This document shows, piece by piece, positions 53,469 through 61,602 of a DNA stretch of 64,000 bases (its first letter is position 1; each line of letters begins with the position of its first letter). The position numbers and the translations under genes are program-made. The notes beneath the pieces are model-generated. The model was not told the origin of the DNA. It worked only from the letters and a program-made list of their open reading frames with translations, and ran no database searches. This stretch comes from Sphingobacterium mizutaii (GTDB taxonomy: Bacteria > Bacteroidota > Bacteroidia > Sphingobacteriales > Sphingobacteriaceae): positions 3,038,001-3,102,000 of the forward strand of contig NZ_LT906468.1 of NCBI RefSeq assembly GCF_900187125.1, in the 5' to 3' direction.

Positions 53469-53507
53469 AACAAGGGGCAATGAAATTCATTGCCCCTTGT
53501 TATTTTT
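53469..53507. terminator. Strong terminator between the lipoprotein gene and the GH92 gene
   Basis: Inverted repeat 53470-53484 with 53486-53500 (ACAAGGGGCAATGAA and its complement; inner pairs open to form the loop), followed by TATTTTT. Confidence 0.9.
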
Positions 53508-53519
53508 ATAAGTGCTTAA

Positions 53520-55826
53520 TTATTTCCTAGGTTTTGAAGCCATCACAAATTGCAGCTCTCCCCCATTTGAAATATCAGTATGTGAAATCTTAAAGTCTTT
53601 CACTTCTAGCCCATTCCACAACACCTTGCTCACATATACATTCTTCTCCGATTGGTTTTTAGCCAATACCTTCAAGGTTTTGCCATTTTCCAATTGTACC
53701 TCAGCCGACTTTACTAAAGGGCTTCCTAACCAATAATGGGTGTCTCCAGGTGCAACCGGATAAAAACCCAATGAACTGAACAGGTACCAAGCCGACATTT
53801 GTCCACAATCATCATTCCCACCTAAACCTGCAGGTCCATTGTGGTATTGGTTACGGATAATCTGCCTGATTCTTTCTTGGGCCTTCCAAGGGCTTTTTGT
53901 GATGTTGTATAGATAGGCAACATAGTGTGAAGGTTCATTTCCATGAACATAATTCCCTATGATACCCTCACGCGTGATATCTTCAGTATTCTCAAAATAC
54001 TTATCAGGAAGGTGCATGGTAAACAAGGAATCTAAATAAGTTTCAAATCGCTTCTGTCCACCCATAGTTTCCATCAATTGAACCGGTTGATGTGGAACAT
54101 ACAAGGAATAATTCCAAGTATTCCCCTCAATAAATCCCTGTCCATGCGTATCTAATACATCAAATTTTTCTCTAAATACACCTTTGCTATCTTTTGGGCG
54201 CATAAAACCAATGCGTTCATCATATAGGTTCTTCCAATTCTCAGCGCGCTTATTGAATTCTGCTGCGATCTCCTTCTTACCCAATTTATTGGCTAATTGT
54301 GCGATACACCAATCATCATAAGCATATTCCAAGGTATTCGAGACCGAAGTGCCATTTTTATCATCCGGAACATAGCCCAAATCGATATAATCGCCTATGC
54401 CCTCATATCTTCTTGCATTGGCAGTCTGCACACAGGCATTCAAGGCCGCCTCCGCATCTCCCTTGTACACGCCTTTCATGATCGCATCCACAACCACCGA
54501 TACGGAATGATAGCCACTCATACACCAATTTTCATTGGCATAATGCGACCAGATCGGCAACATATTCAATACCGATTGCTCATGATGGGCCATCATGGAT
54601 GAAACCATATCAGCATTTCTCTTCGGATCGACCAAATTCAACCAAGGATGAAAAGCCCTAAAGGTATCCCATAGAGAAAAAGAGGTGTAATTTGTAAAAC
54701 CATCTGCCTTATGTACCTCTTGGTCCAAGCCTTTGTACTCACCATTAAGGTCCATATATACAGTTGGCATTAGGTTAGCATGATAAACAGAGGTATAGAA
54801 GTTCACTAGATCCTCTTTGTTCAGCATATCAACCTTAAATTTCTCCAACTCTTTATTCCAATCTGATTTGCCTTTATTGACGATCTCCTCAAAATTCCAG
54901 TTTGGCGTTTCTGCCTGCATATTTTCCAAGGCATTCTTCATGCTTACTGGACTCAAAGCTACTTTCATCATGACCTGCTCCCCTTCTTTGGTATCAAAAT
55001 CCAAATGCATTTTGATATTATGCGCCGCTAGGTCCGGGAAATTATCCTCTTGGTTGAATTTCCTCCAGAAACCCTTGTATTGCACATTCTTATCCAAATA
55101 TTTGGCACCATAATTCTTAAAGGCTTTAGAAGTCTCGATAGCAAAATATACAGTTCTGGTCCTTGCCCAACCATTGGTCTGCCTATATCCAGTAATAGTG
55201 GAATCATTCAGCACACGAACGACTGTCCACACATTTTTACCATCATAATTATAAATGCCAGAAGTCAAATCCAATATCAAATGGGATTGATCAGAAGCTG
55301 GAAAAGTATAACGATGCACACCCACACGGGTGCTTGTAGTCAATTCTGCTTGGATATTATGCTTATCCAACTTCACCTTATAGTAATTGGCCTCAGCAAC
55401 TTCATTATCGTGACTGTATAGTGATCTATATCCATCCTGTGGCCGATCTGAGGTCCCTGGATTCAATTGCACCTTTCCTTGGGTTGGCATAACCAAAATA
55501 TCCCCAAGGTCGGAATGTCCTGTTCCAGAGAAATGCGTATGACTAAAACCAACAATGGTTGGATCATCGTATTGATAACCTGCACAGTATTTATATACAT
55601 CACCCGTATATTGTCCGTTGACCGCATAAGGGATGGTATCGGTTTCGGGGCTCAACTGTACCGATCCAAAAGGAACAGTTGCCCCAGGAAAGGTATGCCC
55701 CATTTTTGCAGTTCCGATCAATGGTTTGACGTATTGGCTCAAGTTTGGCTGTTGGGCATTCGACATTAGCGGAATGACCACAAAAGCCAATACTTTGGCA
55801 AAATTCATATAGTTCTTTTTCATCAT
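53520..55826 (-). CDS. GH92 family alpha-mannosidase
   Basis: Calcium-dependent exo-alpha-mannosidase (often alpha-1,2) of 768 residues with a signal peptide (about 1-24). The family opening YVKPLIGTAKMGHTFPGATVPFGSVQLSPET is plain. An N-terminal beta-sandwich (about 25-260) and an (alpha/alpha)6 barrel follow. The hallmark GGNDDCGQMSAWYLFSSLGFYPVAPG (about 690-715) and the acidic GNEPSHYVAYLYN region are also seen. It is 1 bp downstream of the BSP-like peptidase gene, so they share a transcript. It would trim mannose from N-glycans or yeast-type mannan; linkage specificity is unknown. Confidence 0.95.
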   Translation of the reverse strand: MMKKNYMNFAKVLAFVVIPLMSNAQQPNLSQYVKPLIGTAKMGHTFPGATVPFGSVQLSPETDTIPYAVNGQYTGDVYKYCAGYQYDDPTIVGFSHTHFSGTGHSDLGDILVMPTQGKVQLNPGTSDRPQDGYRSLYSHDNEVAEANYYKVKLDKHNIQAELTTSTRVGVHRYTFPASDQSHLILDLTSGIYNYDGKNVWTVVRVLNDSTITGYRQTNGWARTRTVYFAIETSKAFKNYGAKYLDKNVQYKGFWRKFNQEDNFPDLAAHNIKMHLDFDTKEGEQVMMKVALSPVSMKNALENMQAETPNWNFEEIVNKGKSDWNKELEKFKVDMLNKEDLVNFYTSVYHANLMPTVYMDLNGEYKGLDQEVHKADGFTNYTSFSLWDTFRAFHPWLNLVDPKRNADMVSSMMAHHEQSVLNMLPIWSHYANENWCMSGYHSVSVVVDAIMKGVYKGDAEAALNACVQTANARRYEGIGDYIDLGYVPDDKNGTSVSNTLEYAYDDWCIAQLANKLGKKEIAAEFNKRAENWKNLYDERIGFMRPKDSKGVFREKFDVLDTHGQGFIEGNTWNYSLYVPHQPVQLMETMGGQKRFETYLDSLFTMHLPDKYFENTEDITREGIIGNYVHGNEPSHYVAYLYNITKSPWKAQERIRQIIRNQYHNGPAGLGGNDDCGQMSAWYLFSSLGFYPVAPGDTHYWLGSPLVKSAEVQLENGKTLKVLAKNQSEKNVYVSKVLWNGLEVKDFKISHTDISNGGELQFVMASKPRK

Positions 55827-55827
55827 A

Positions 55828-56544
55828 TTAAATTACAGGATTTGAGGCATATTCCGACCAAAGTTCATCAATCGTTTTTCCGGTTTCTCTTGCCCAAAAC
55901 TCATCAGTATAGACTTGATCACGCATCGCCTGATCTAACTTCTTGACAAAGTTCTTTTTCTTATGTTGTTCTATCCAATGGAAGAATCGCGCAGTAATCC
56001 TATAAGAATCGGTATATTTCTGTTTTTCATTAAATTCCGGAAGTCTCCAATTACCTGCTTCATTGGCTACCCCATATTTAAAACGAATATAATCCGCAAT
56101 GCCTTCAGTAATCCACCATGGCCCAGATCCGTTGGGATATGCCTGAACGATATGCATGACTTCATGCGTCACGACATCAATATCATGTGGGTTTTTCTTC
56201 AACCAATTAGGACTGTATCGAACGATCCCTCCCGCTGTTGCAGCGACACCATCATACTCCGGATCGATGACAAAGGTCACTTCCTTCCTTGTTTTCTTAT
56301 TATACTTTTTGGCCAACTTAGGGTAGTTGGTGAAATAAGTGTCAATAAGTTCTTGTTTAGTGACCGCACTAAAATCTTTGTCCTTATTGATCCATATTAA
56401 GGTATACCCCTTCTTCTTCAAAGTATCCAGCTCGACGGCAACCTTTCGGTCATCCTCGGTATGTTCCCAGCTTTGCGCATGGCTTGAAGAAATAGAAATA
56501 CCCAAAAATATGCTTAATGCGAATGTTAATGTGTTTTTTCTCAT
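55828..56544 (-). CDS. Basic secretory protein (BSP)-family zinc metallopeptidase
   Basis: 238 residues with a signal peptide (MRKNTLTFALSIFLGISISSSHA). It has a zinc motif H127-E-V-M-H131 in VVTHEVMHIVQAYPNGSGPWWITEGIADYIRF, where the later Glu is probably the third ligand. This matches the plant/bacterial BSP peptidase family. It is followed 1 bp later by the GH92 mannosidase, which suggests joint breakdown of glycoproteins. Confidence 0.88.
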   Translation of the reverse strand: MRKNTLTFALSIFLGISISSSHAQSWEHTEDDRKVAVELDTLKKKGYTLIWINKDKDFSAVTKQELIDTYFTNYPKLAKKYNKKTRKEVTFVIDPEYDGVAATAGGIVRYSPNWLKKNPHDIDVVTHEVMHIVQAYPNGSGPWWITEGIADYIRFKYGVANEAGNWRLPEFNEKQKYTDSYRITARFFHWIEQHKKKNFVKKLDQAMRDQVYTDEFWARETGKTIDELWSEYASNPVI

Positions 56545-56879
56545 TGGGCTAATTGATTTATTAAATTTTTAGTGAACTCTCGCCGATAATAGCTGTTTTG
56601 AGCCAACTAAAACGATAATCTAGTACTCAAATATATTTAAAAAGATTAGTAATACTATAAAAAACTAGGATTGTTACAACAGTATTTATTAACCTAGGTT
56701 CATTTTTGGGGCCTAAAGTTCCCCTAACTTTATTAAAAAGAACAAGGCATGAGTCAACACCTGCATGTTCGCCCTTGGATTAGGTTTTCTGGAAACATGC
56801 TAATTATTCTTGTATTATTTTCTATAATATTGCTATAATCAAAAAAGGTGATCCGTCTCCGAATCACCCTTTCCCTTTT
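56545..56879. other. Spacer with the terminator of the GH36-like gene
   Basis: 335 bp upstream of the BSP gene and downstream of the GH36-like gene. A hairpin with GGTGAT/ATCACC arms (56847-56868) and a T-run on the minus strand ends the latter. No other feature is supported. Confidence 0.5.
56841..56868 (-). terminator. Terminator of the GH36-like gene
   Basis: Stem GGTGAT (56847-56852) with ATCACC (56863-56868), extended past one mismatch, followed on the minus strand by TTTTTT (56846-56841). Confidence 0.75.
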
Positions 56880-59042
56880 TTAATTAACGGTAAACCAGGT
56901 ATAACCTTTCGCAGGAATCTTAACCGGTAAACTCAGTTTATAATCTCTTGCCAATTGATGCTTTTGGGGATTCTTACCCTCGAAGGCAATCTGCACCTCC
57001 TGATCTAATCCAGTGTAGTAAAGCGGCAGATCAACATGAATAAGCATCTCTTTATCAGTTGGATTATATAACATACCCAATCCCTTTTCTTTTCCATTTG
57101 GATCAACATGTAATATACCATCCCAATTCCTCCCGTCTGCTCGACGCAGGTGGATGATGTCTGCATTCAAGATATCTCTATATTTCTTGTACCAATCAAT
57201 CACCTCAATGACGGTGGCTTTAGTCTTATCTGTATCATACAATCGAGGACCTCTATAACAAGCTTGAACGCCGGCGCCATAATATTGCATCATCAATTGT
57301 TTATAATCTTCCAAATGATCATTTAATGGTTCCAAAACTGCATCTGCACCGCCTCCATGGTAGGCTGTCAAAGGAACAAATCCCCAACCCATTGACGGCG
57401 TCTTCTCCCAGGTACCATCATAGATATTTTGGCGGTTCAATATCTTTTGCTGATCTCTCGACAAGGAGAAATTAACTTCCCGATACCCCAAGGCAATTTT
57501 ATTCGTGCCATCTAGAAAATACCAATCTGGCGCATTGATATATACGCCCATCTGATTCAATTCATGGAAAATAGACTTCTGGATTTCCATCTGTGCAAAT
57601 TGGGAATCTTCCACGCCATGATGCCCCGGATGGTCGTGCGACGCACAGACATCTCCCGGATATGGACCATCCATTTCCAAAATACTAAAACCGGTATTCT
57701 TGAAAAAATCCTTAATTGCTTGTGCGTAATCCAAACCCCATTGGCTACCAAAACATGGCGCATTCCCAAAAAATGCACCTCCGGGTTTTCCGGTTTTCGG
57801 ATTGATGACATCAGTTTCTGGGTTAATACTTCTTGAACTAAACAAAGTATAGCCCCCTAATTTAATTCCCTTGGACTTTGCATAATCCGCCAATTCCTTC
57901 CATTCTTTATGGTTCTCGGCCGTGTTTAGCTCCATCTTCAAATGGCTACCAAAACTCAGGATTACCGCCTCATAGCCCGTTGCAGCACATTGATCAATAG
58001 CTGTAATCACTTCCTCCCTATTTTTACTTACCAAATGCATAAATATAGGATTAGCATTGGTCCATGGCGTTAAATACCGGTACATCCTCCTGATAGCTAA
58101 GCCTCTGCGTTCCTGGTCATGGCTATCATGTAGTAATTCAAAAGTTTTAACGGAAGTAAATTTCTGTTTGGGCAGCACTTCGATCTTAGATACATCTTTC
58201 GGATAGACCAAGGCCTTTGCCGGCGTAGTCAAATCATAATTGACCTGCGAAGTATAAGTTGTATCTTTTTCCCAATGCAAGGTTTGATCGGATAGACGGT
58301 ATTTCATTGCGTTATTAAAAGCATAATTGGTCTCAAAATAGATTCCCGATTGCTTTTTCATATCCTCGGTACTGCCTACGACAGCTGATTCCTCTTCTAC
58401 CAAGGAAAGTATCTCATTGACCAAGCGATTTACTTCAATCTTCTTTTGGCTTTCATTCCTGACTTCTACCCATTTTCGAAGGACCGGCAGTCCATCATAG
58501 ATTTCATAATGTACATCGACGCTAATCCCCGGTAATTCAGGATGTTGAAATTCCAAGACTAAGCCAATGCCCATGGCTTGTTCCGAATGGGGAGACCAAA
58601 ATGGACTTTTGCTATTTAAAGCTTGCTCTAATGGCACTTCCCGAGCTGTTTTAAATACAAATGCATCAGGATTAGCTTTTAACGTCGGAAACCATGATGT
58701 CAGGAAATAGGCTTTCTCCTTCTGCCCTTTTAACCCACCAATCTCATATTCTTTACCATTGATATTCACTACAGCCTCGGGCTCAATCGCTCGGATCAAT
58801 TGTTGCCCATTACTGAGGTTGCTGAAATCATAACAGGCTAAGTTAGCCGCTTTCTTAAAAGCTCTTCTTAACAGTCCATTTTCAAGGATAATATCTTCTT
58901 TATTGTTAATGATTTTTGAGTTATAGCCCGTCGATTGGATCAGCCAATCTTTGTTGGCATTTTTTTGCACCTGTCCACTTGAAAACTGAACCGATGAAAC
59001 CGATAGTAAGGCAATTAGGATTAGTTTAGTGCTGATTTTCAT
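56880..59042 (-). CDS. Clan GH-D glycosidase, probable alpha-galactosidase-like (GH36-type)
   Basis: 720 residues with a signal peptide (about 1-23). An N-terminal supersandwich domain (to about 310) precedes a TIM barrel containing GYEAVILSFGSHLKME, ELADYAKSKGIKLGGYTLFSSR and FSILEMDGPYPGD. D458 takes the place of the nucleophile, and the Asp of SLSRD (about 530) could be the acid. The usual KWDMN of GH36 is altered to LEMDGP, so this is a divergent member and its sugar is uncertain (galactose or GalNAc are possible). It lies downstream of the GH123-like gene with a hairpin in the 62-bp gap. Confidence 0.75.
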   Translation of the reverse strand: MKISTKLILIALLSVSSVQFSSGQVQKNANKDWLIQSTGYNSKIINNKEDIILENGLLRRAFKKAANLACYDFSNLSNGQQLIRAIEPEAVVNINGKEYEIGGLKGQKEKAYFLTSWFPTLKANPDAFVFKTAREVPLEQALNSKSPFWSPHSEQAMGIGLVLEFQHPELPGISVDVHYEIYDGLPVLRKWVEVRNESQKKIEVNRLVNEILSLVEEESAVVGSTEDMKKQSGIYFETNYAFNNAMKYRLSDQTLHWEKDTTYTSQVNYDLTTPAKALVYPKDVSKIEVLPKQKFTSVKTFELLHDSHDQERRGLAIRRMYRYLTPWTNANPIFMHLVSKNREEVITAIDQCAATGYEAVILSFGSHLKMELNTAENHKEWKELADYAKSKGIKLGGYTLFSSRSINPETDVINPKTGKPGGAFFGNAPCFGSQWGLDYAQAIKDFFKNTGFSILEMDGPYPGDVCASHDHPGHHGVEDSQFAQMEIQKSIFHELNQMGVYINAPDWYFLDGTNKIALGYREVNFSLSRDQQKILNRQNIYDGTWEKTPSMGWGFVPLTAYHGGGADAVLEPLNDHLEDYKQLMMQYYGAGVQACYRGPRLYDTDKTKATVIEVIDWYKKYRDILNADIIHLRRADGRNWDGILHVDPNGKEKGLGMLYNPTDKEMLIHVDLPLYYTGLDQEVQIAFEGKNPQKHQLARDYKLSLPVKIPAKGYTWFTVN

Positions 59043-59049
59043 AATTGAT

Positions 59050-59080
59050 AAAAAAGGCAGTTGATAGGAATCAAACTGCC
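59050..59080 (-). terminator. Terminator or attenuator between the GH123-like and GH36-like genes
   Basis: On the minus strand GGCAGTTTGAT and ATCAACTGCC form a stem with one bulged base, followed by TTTTTT. It separates the two glycosidase genes and may lower expression of the second. Confidence 0.75.
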
Positions 59081-59104
59081 TGCTGCAAAGTGAATATTTT
59101 TGGA

Positions 59105-60886
59105 CTAAAGACTTCTTGACAATTCGTTCAATAGCGTCTTGGCATTGTTCAATTCCTCATTCCAACCGTCAAAACGCTGATTGGCTTCCATCTTGTTGAT
59201 GGCTGTTTGAAAGCTGTCTATAGATTTTTGATCATTTTTAGCTTTCAATGCTTCCATTACAATCCTTGCTTTTTCATAATCTTGGATTCCTTCCAACATT
59301 CTTTCATATCGGATTGATGATCGACCTTTCGGATAAACAATATAAGTATCTCCTGCTGGCCAGGTCCTGAACCTAGAATCCGTCAATGGATTTTCTACCC
59401 ATGAGTTATAGGCCCATCTCAGCATACCATCAAAACCGGTTGCCAAAGCATACCAACCCAAATAAGTCGACTCGGCCGGTTCGGAGAATGTAAACTGATT
59501 TGGGAAACCATCCGAGCAACAGATATAGAAGGTACTGTTCAAGCCTCTTTTATGCCGATCCATAATATCAGCCTTTGAAAAAGGATGACCTACCGAGATA
59601 CTGATATCCTCTGAATTTGGAAAACGCTGATAGGTTTTTTGGTTATCGGCATAAGAAATACCAATTTCTGGTGCTACCTTTTCCAATAAGGCAAAAGCCG
59701 CGTCCATCTGTTCTCTTTCCCTTTCATCCATGGCAATATTGGTTTTCTTCAACCATCCTTTTGCATCCAGATGTTTTACGAAATCCTTCAAAAATGGAGT
59801 CCAAAGTTCTTCAAAAATAGCGGTACCTGGTTTGGTAACTACATTGACCAACTCCCCTTTTGCGGTATCTTGATAATGGATCTCATTGTTCCATGGAATG
59901 ATAGAATAACAGTTTATCATGTCATCAACTCCTAGGTCCATCATAAATTGAACCCAACGGTCAAATACGGCATAATCATAGGTCCAGGTTCCATCGTTAT
60001 TCTTGGTCCAGGTAATCATGTCGGCATAAGGATCATAGGTCTGAACATTCCAAGGATCTTTGTTCAAGGTGGTCGTAATTACCTTCTGTCCGGCGTCTGC
60101 AAGCATTTGCATCACAGGTTTCATGGCTTCAAAATGGGCATCACTCCACATTTCCAGGCCTTCAACTCTTGCTACTGCAGATGGGTGTTGCCATTGGTCT
60201 AGATGATAGCTCCATTCTGTTGCTTTAGGCAAGGTTTGATTGATTACATCCAGCTCTAAAGCCAATTTTTGGCTAGGTTGTCCCTTCGCAGAAATGGTTA
60301 CAATCCCTTGGTAAAGACCCGCTTGGGCATTTTCCGGTATCTTTACACTGATCCACACTGGTCGAGCTGTCTTTTTTTGAATATCAAACGACTTAAGATT
60401 ATCCAGCATATCGGGAGCTAGCGATGAGGCGAAATCCTCAGGTTTGCGGTATCCACATCCGCCTGCAAACTCATCGGTCATGACATAACGCACAAATCGC
60501 GCATCGGAAGCAGCCTTGGAAATCACTGCTTTATTTTTTGAAACTAGATCAGAAACATCCACATGAACATCAGCAATATCAGCATTGGTCCAAAGAAGGA
60601 TCTGAGCAGATAACTTCTCCCCTTTCCAGCCCTCAATTTTCACTCTATTTTGTTTGGCTATTTCAGGCGCCAAGGACTTGGCAAATCGCTTATCGATTGT
60701 TACAAAAGAACTATGTAGGCCTGGTCCTACCTTAGACCAGTCAGCATTGACATCGGCAGTAGGATCAGCTAATTCGACAAAGGTTTCTGAAAGTGCAGCT
60801 TTACCTTGGGCACTTGCTTCTTCAACAGTCAAGAAAGTAAGGCCTAAACTCAGTAAAACCACCCATTTAGGAGTATTGATTTTCAT
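59105..60886 (-). CDS. GH123-like / DUF4091 glycosidase
   Basis: 593 residues with a signal peptide (about 1-26). An N-terminal beta-sandwich (about 30-215) leads to a TIM-barrel domain. Its TNIAMDERERE carries the adjacent Asp-Glu pair (D387-E388), the arrangement GH123 beta-N-acetylgalactosaminidases use for substrate-assisted catalysis. A DUF4091-type C-terminal part (about 480-560: GFDGMLRWAYNSWVENPLTDSRFRTWPAGDTYIVYP, SIRYERMLEGIQDYEKARI) follows. Activity on beta-GalNAc is a fair guess. It heads the minus-strand glycosidase group. Confidence 0.82.
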   Translation of the reverse strand: MKINTPKWVVLLSLGLTFLTVEEASAQGKAALSETFVELADPTADVNADWSKVGPGLHSSFVTIDKRFAKSLAPEIAKQNRVKIEGWKGEKLSAQILLWTNADIADVHVDVSDLVSKNKAVISKAASDARFVRYVMTDEFAGGCGYRKPEDFASSLAPDMLDNLKSFDIQKKTARPVWISVKIPENAQAGLYQGIVTISAKGQPSQKLALELDVINQTLPKATEWSYHLDQWQHPSAVARVEGLEMWSDAHFEAMKPVMQMLADAGQKVITTTLNKDPWNVQTYDPYADMITWTKNNDGTWTYDYAVFDRWVQFMMDLGVDDMINCYSIIPWNNEIHYQDTAKGELVNVVTKPGTAIFEELWTPFLKDFVKHLDAKGWLKKTNIAMDEREREQMDAAFALLEKVAPEIGISYADNQKTYQRFPNSEDISISVGHPFSKADIMDRHKRGLNSTFYICCSDGFPNQFTFSEPAESTYLGWYALATGFDGMLRWAYNSWVENPLTDSRFRTWPAGDTYIVYPKGRSSIRYERMLEGIQDYEKARIVMEALKAKNDQKSIDSFQTAINKMEANQRFDGWNEELNNAKTLLNELSRSL

Positions 60887-61602
60887 TGATGATAGTTTAG
60901 TTGATTATGCTGCAGCAATTTTTGCCACAAGAATACAATATACAAGATACAGGAATTAATTTAAAAGCGACAGGCCAAAAGTTAATGTAAGTAAAATATT
61001 ATACAAGACTGCAACCGATTAGTTATTCAAACATATAGCATCCAATTAACTGAATTTCAACTATTTTATTATTTGTATAAAATATGTTGCAATCAAATAT
61101 TTTCATTCTATATTTGTACTTGTTTTTAATGAGTCTAAATAAACTAACCTCCCTTTGTTAGTTTCGTTTAATTAAACCCTATCATTCTTTTTGTTGAGGA
61201 GGAAAGTTTTTTTCAGGTTCTTGGAAACAAAATAGCGCCATGCTAAAGACGGCAATCTCTGCATGACGCCAAAAATCTAATATCAGCTGTAACTGGTATT
61301 AGTTGATCGATTCTAGGAATCAATCACCTTTTACACACTGTATGTATGAAAGGACCTGCAAGATAAACAAAATTGGGCGCTCTCCCTATTAATTTATCCC
61401 ACGGTTCTTTCATAAACAGTTAATGGAATTTTTAACATTATACATTAACATTTTATGAAGTACCATCTATTATCCAATCACTCACCTACGAGTTACACAC
61501 ACTTAGTATCTAATCTATTCTTTTCAGGGACTTGTAATGTGCTTTTTCAGACCCTTTTATTTATTCTTTTTCCCTCTATATTAAAATCGACTCAGTCCCA
61601 CT
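60887..61602. other. Long spacer before the TonB receptor gene, with three adjacent hairpins
   Basis: 716 bp with no gene. It holds imperfect inverted repeats at about 61235-61269 (GCGCCATG with CATGACGC), 61278-61303 (CTAATATCAG with CTGGTATTAG, one G-U) and 61304-61323 (TGATCGATTC with GAATCAATCA, one mismatch). They lie 280-370 bp before the receptor start. No Fur-like box or known riboswitch was recognised. Confidence 0.5.

Noticed and set aside
61141..61602. Cobalamin or other known riboswitch before the TonB receptor
   Set aside because: I looked for the conserved cobalamin-box and other core motifs and did not find them; only simple stem-loops are present.
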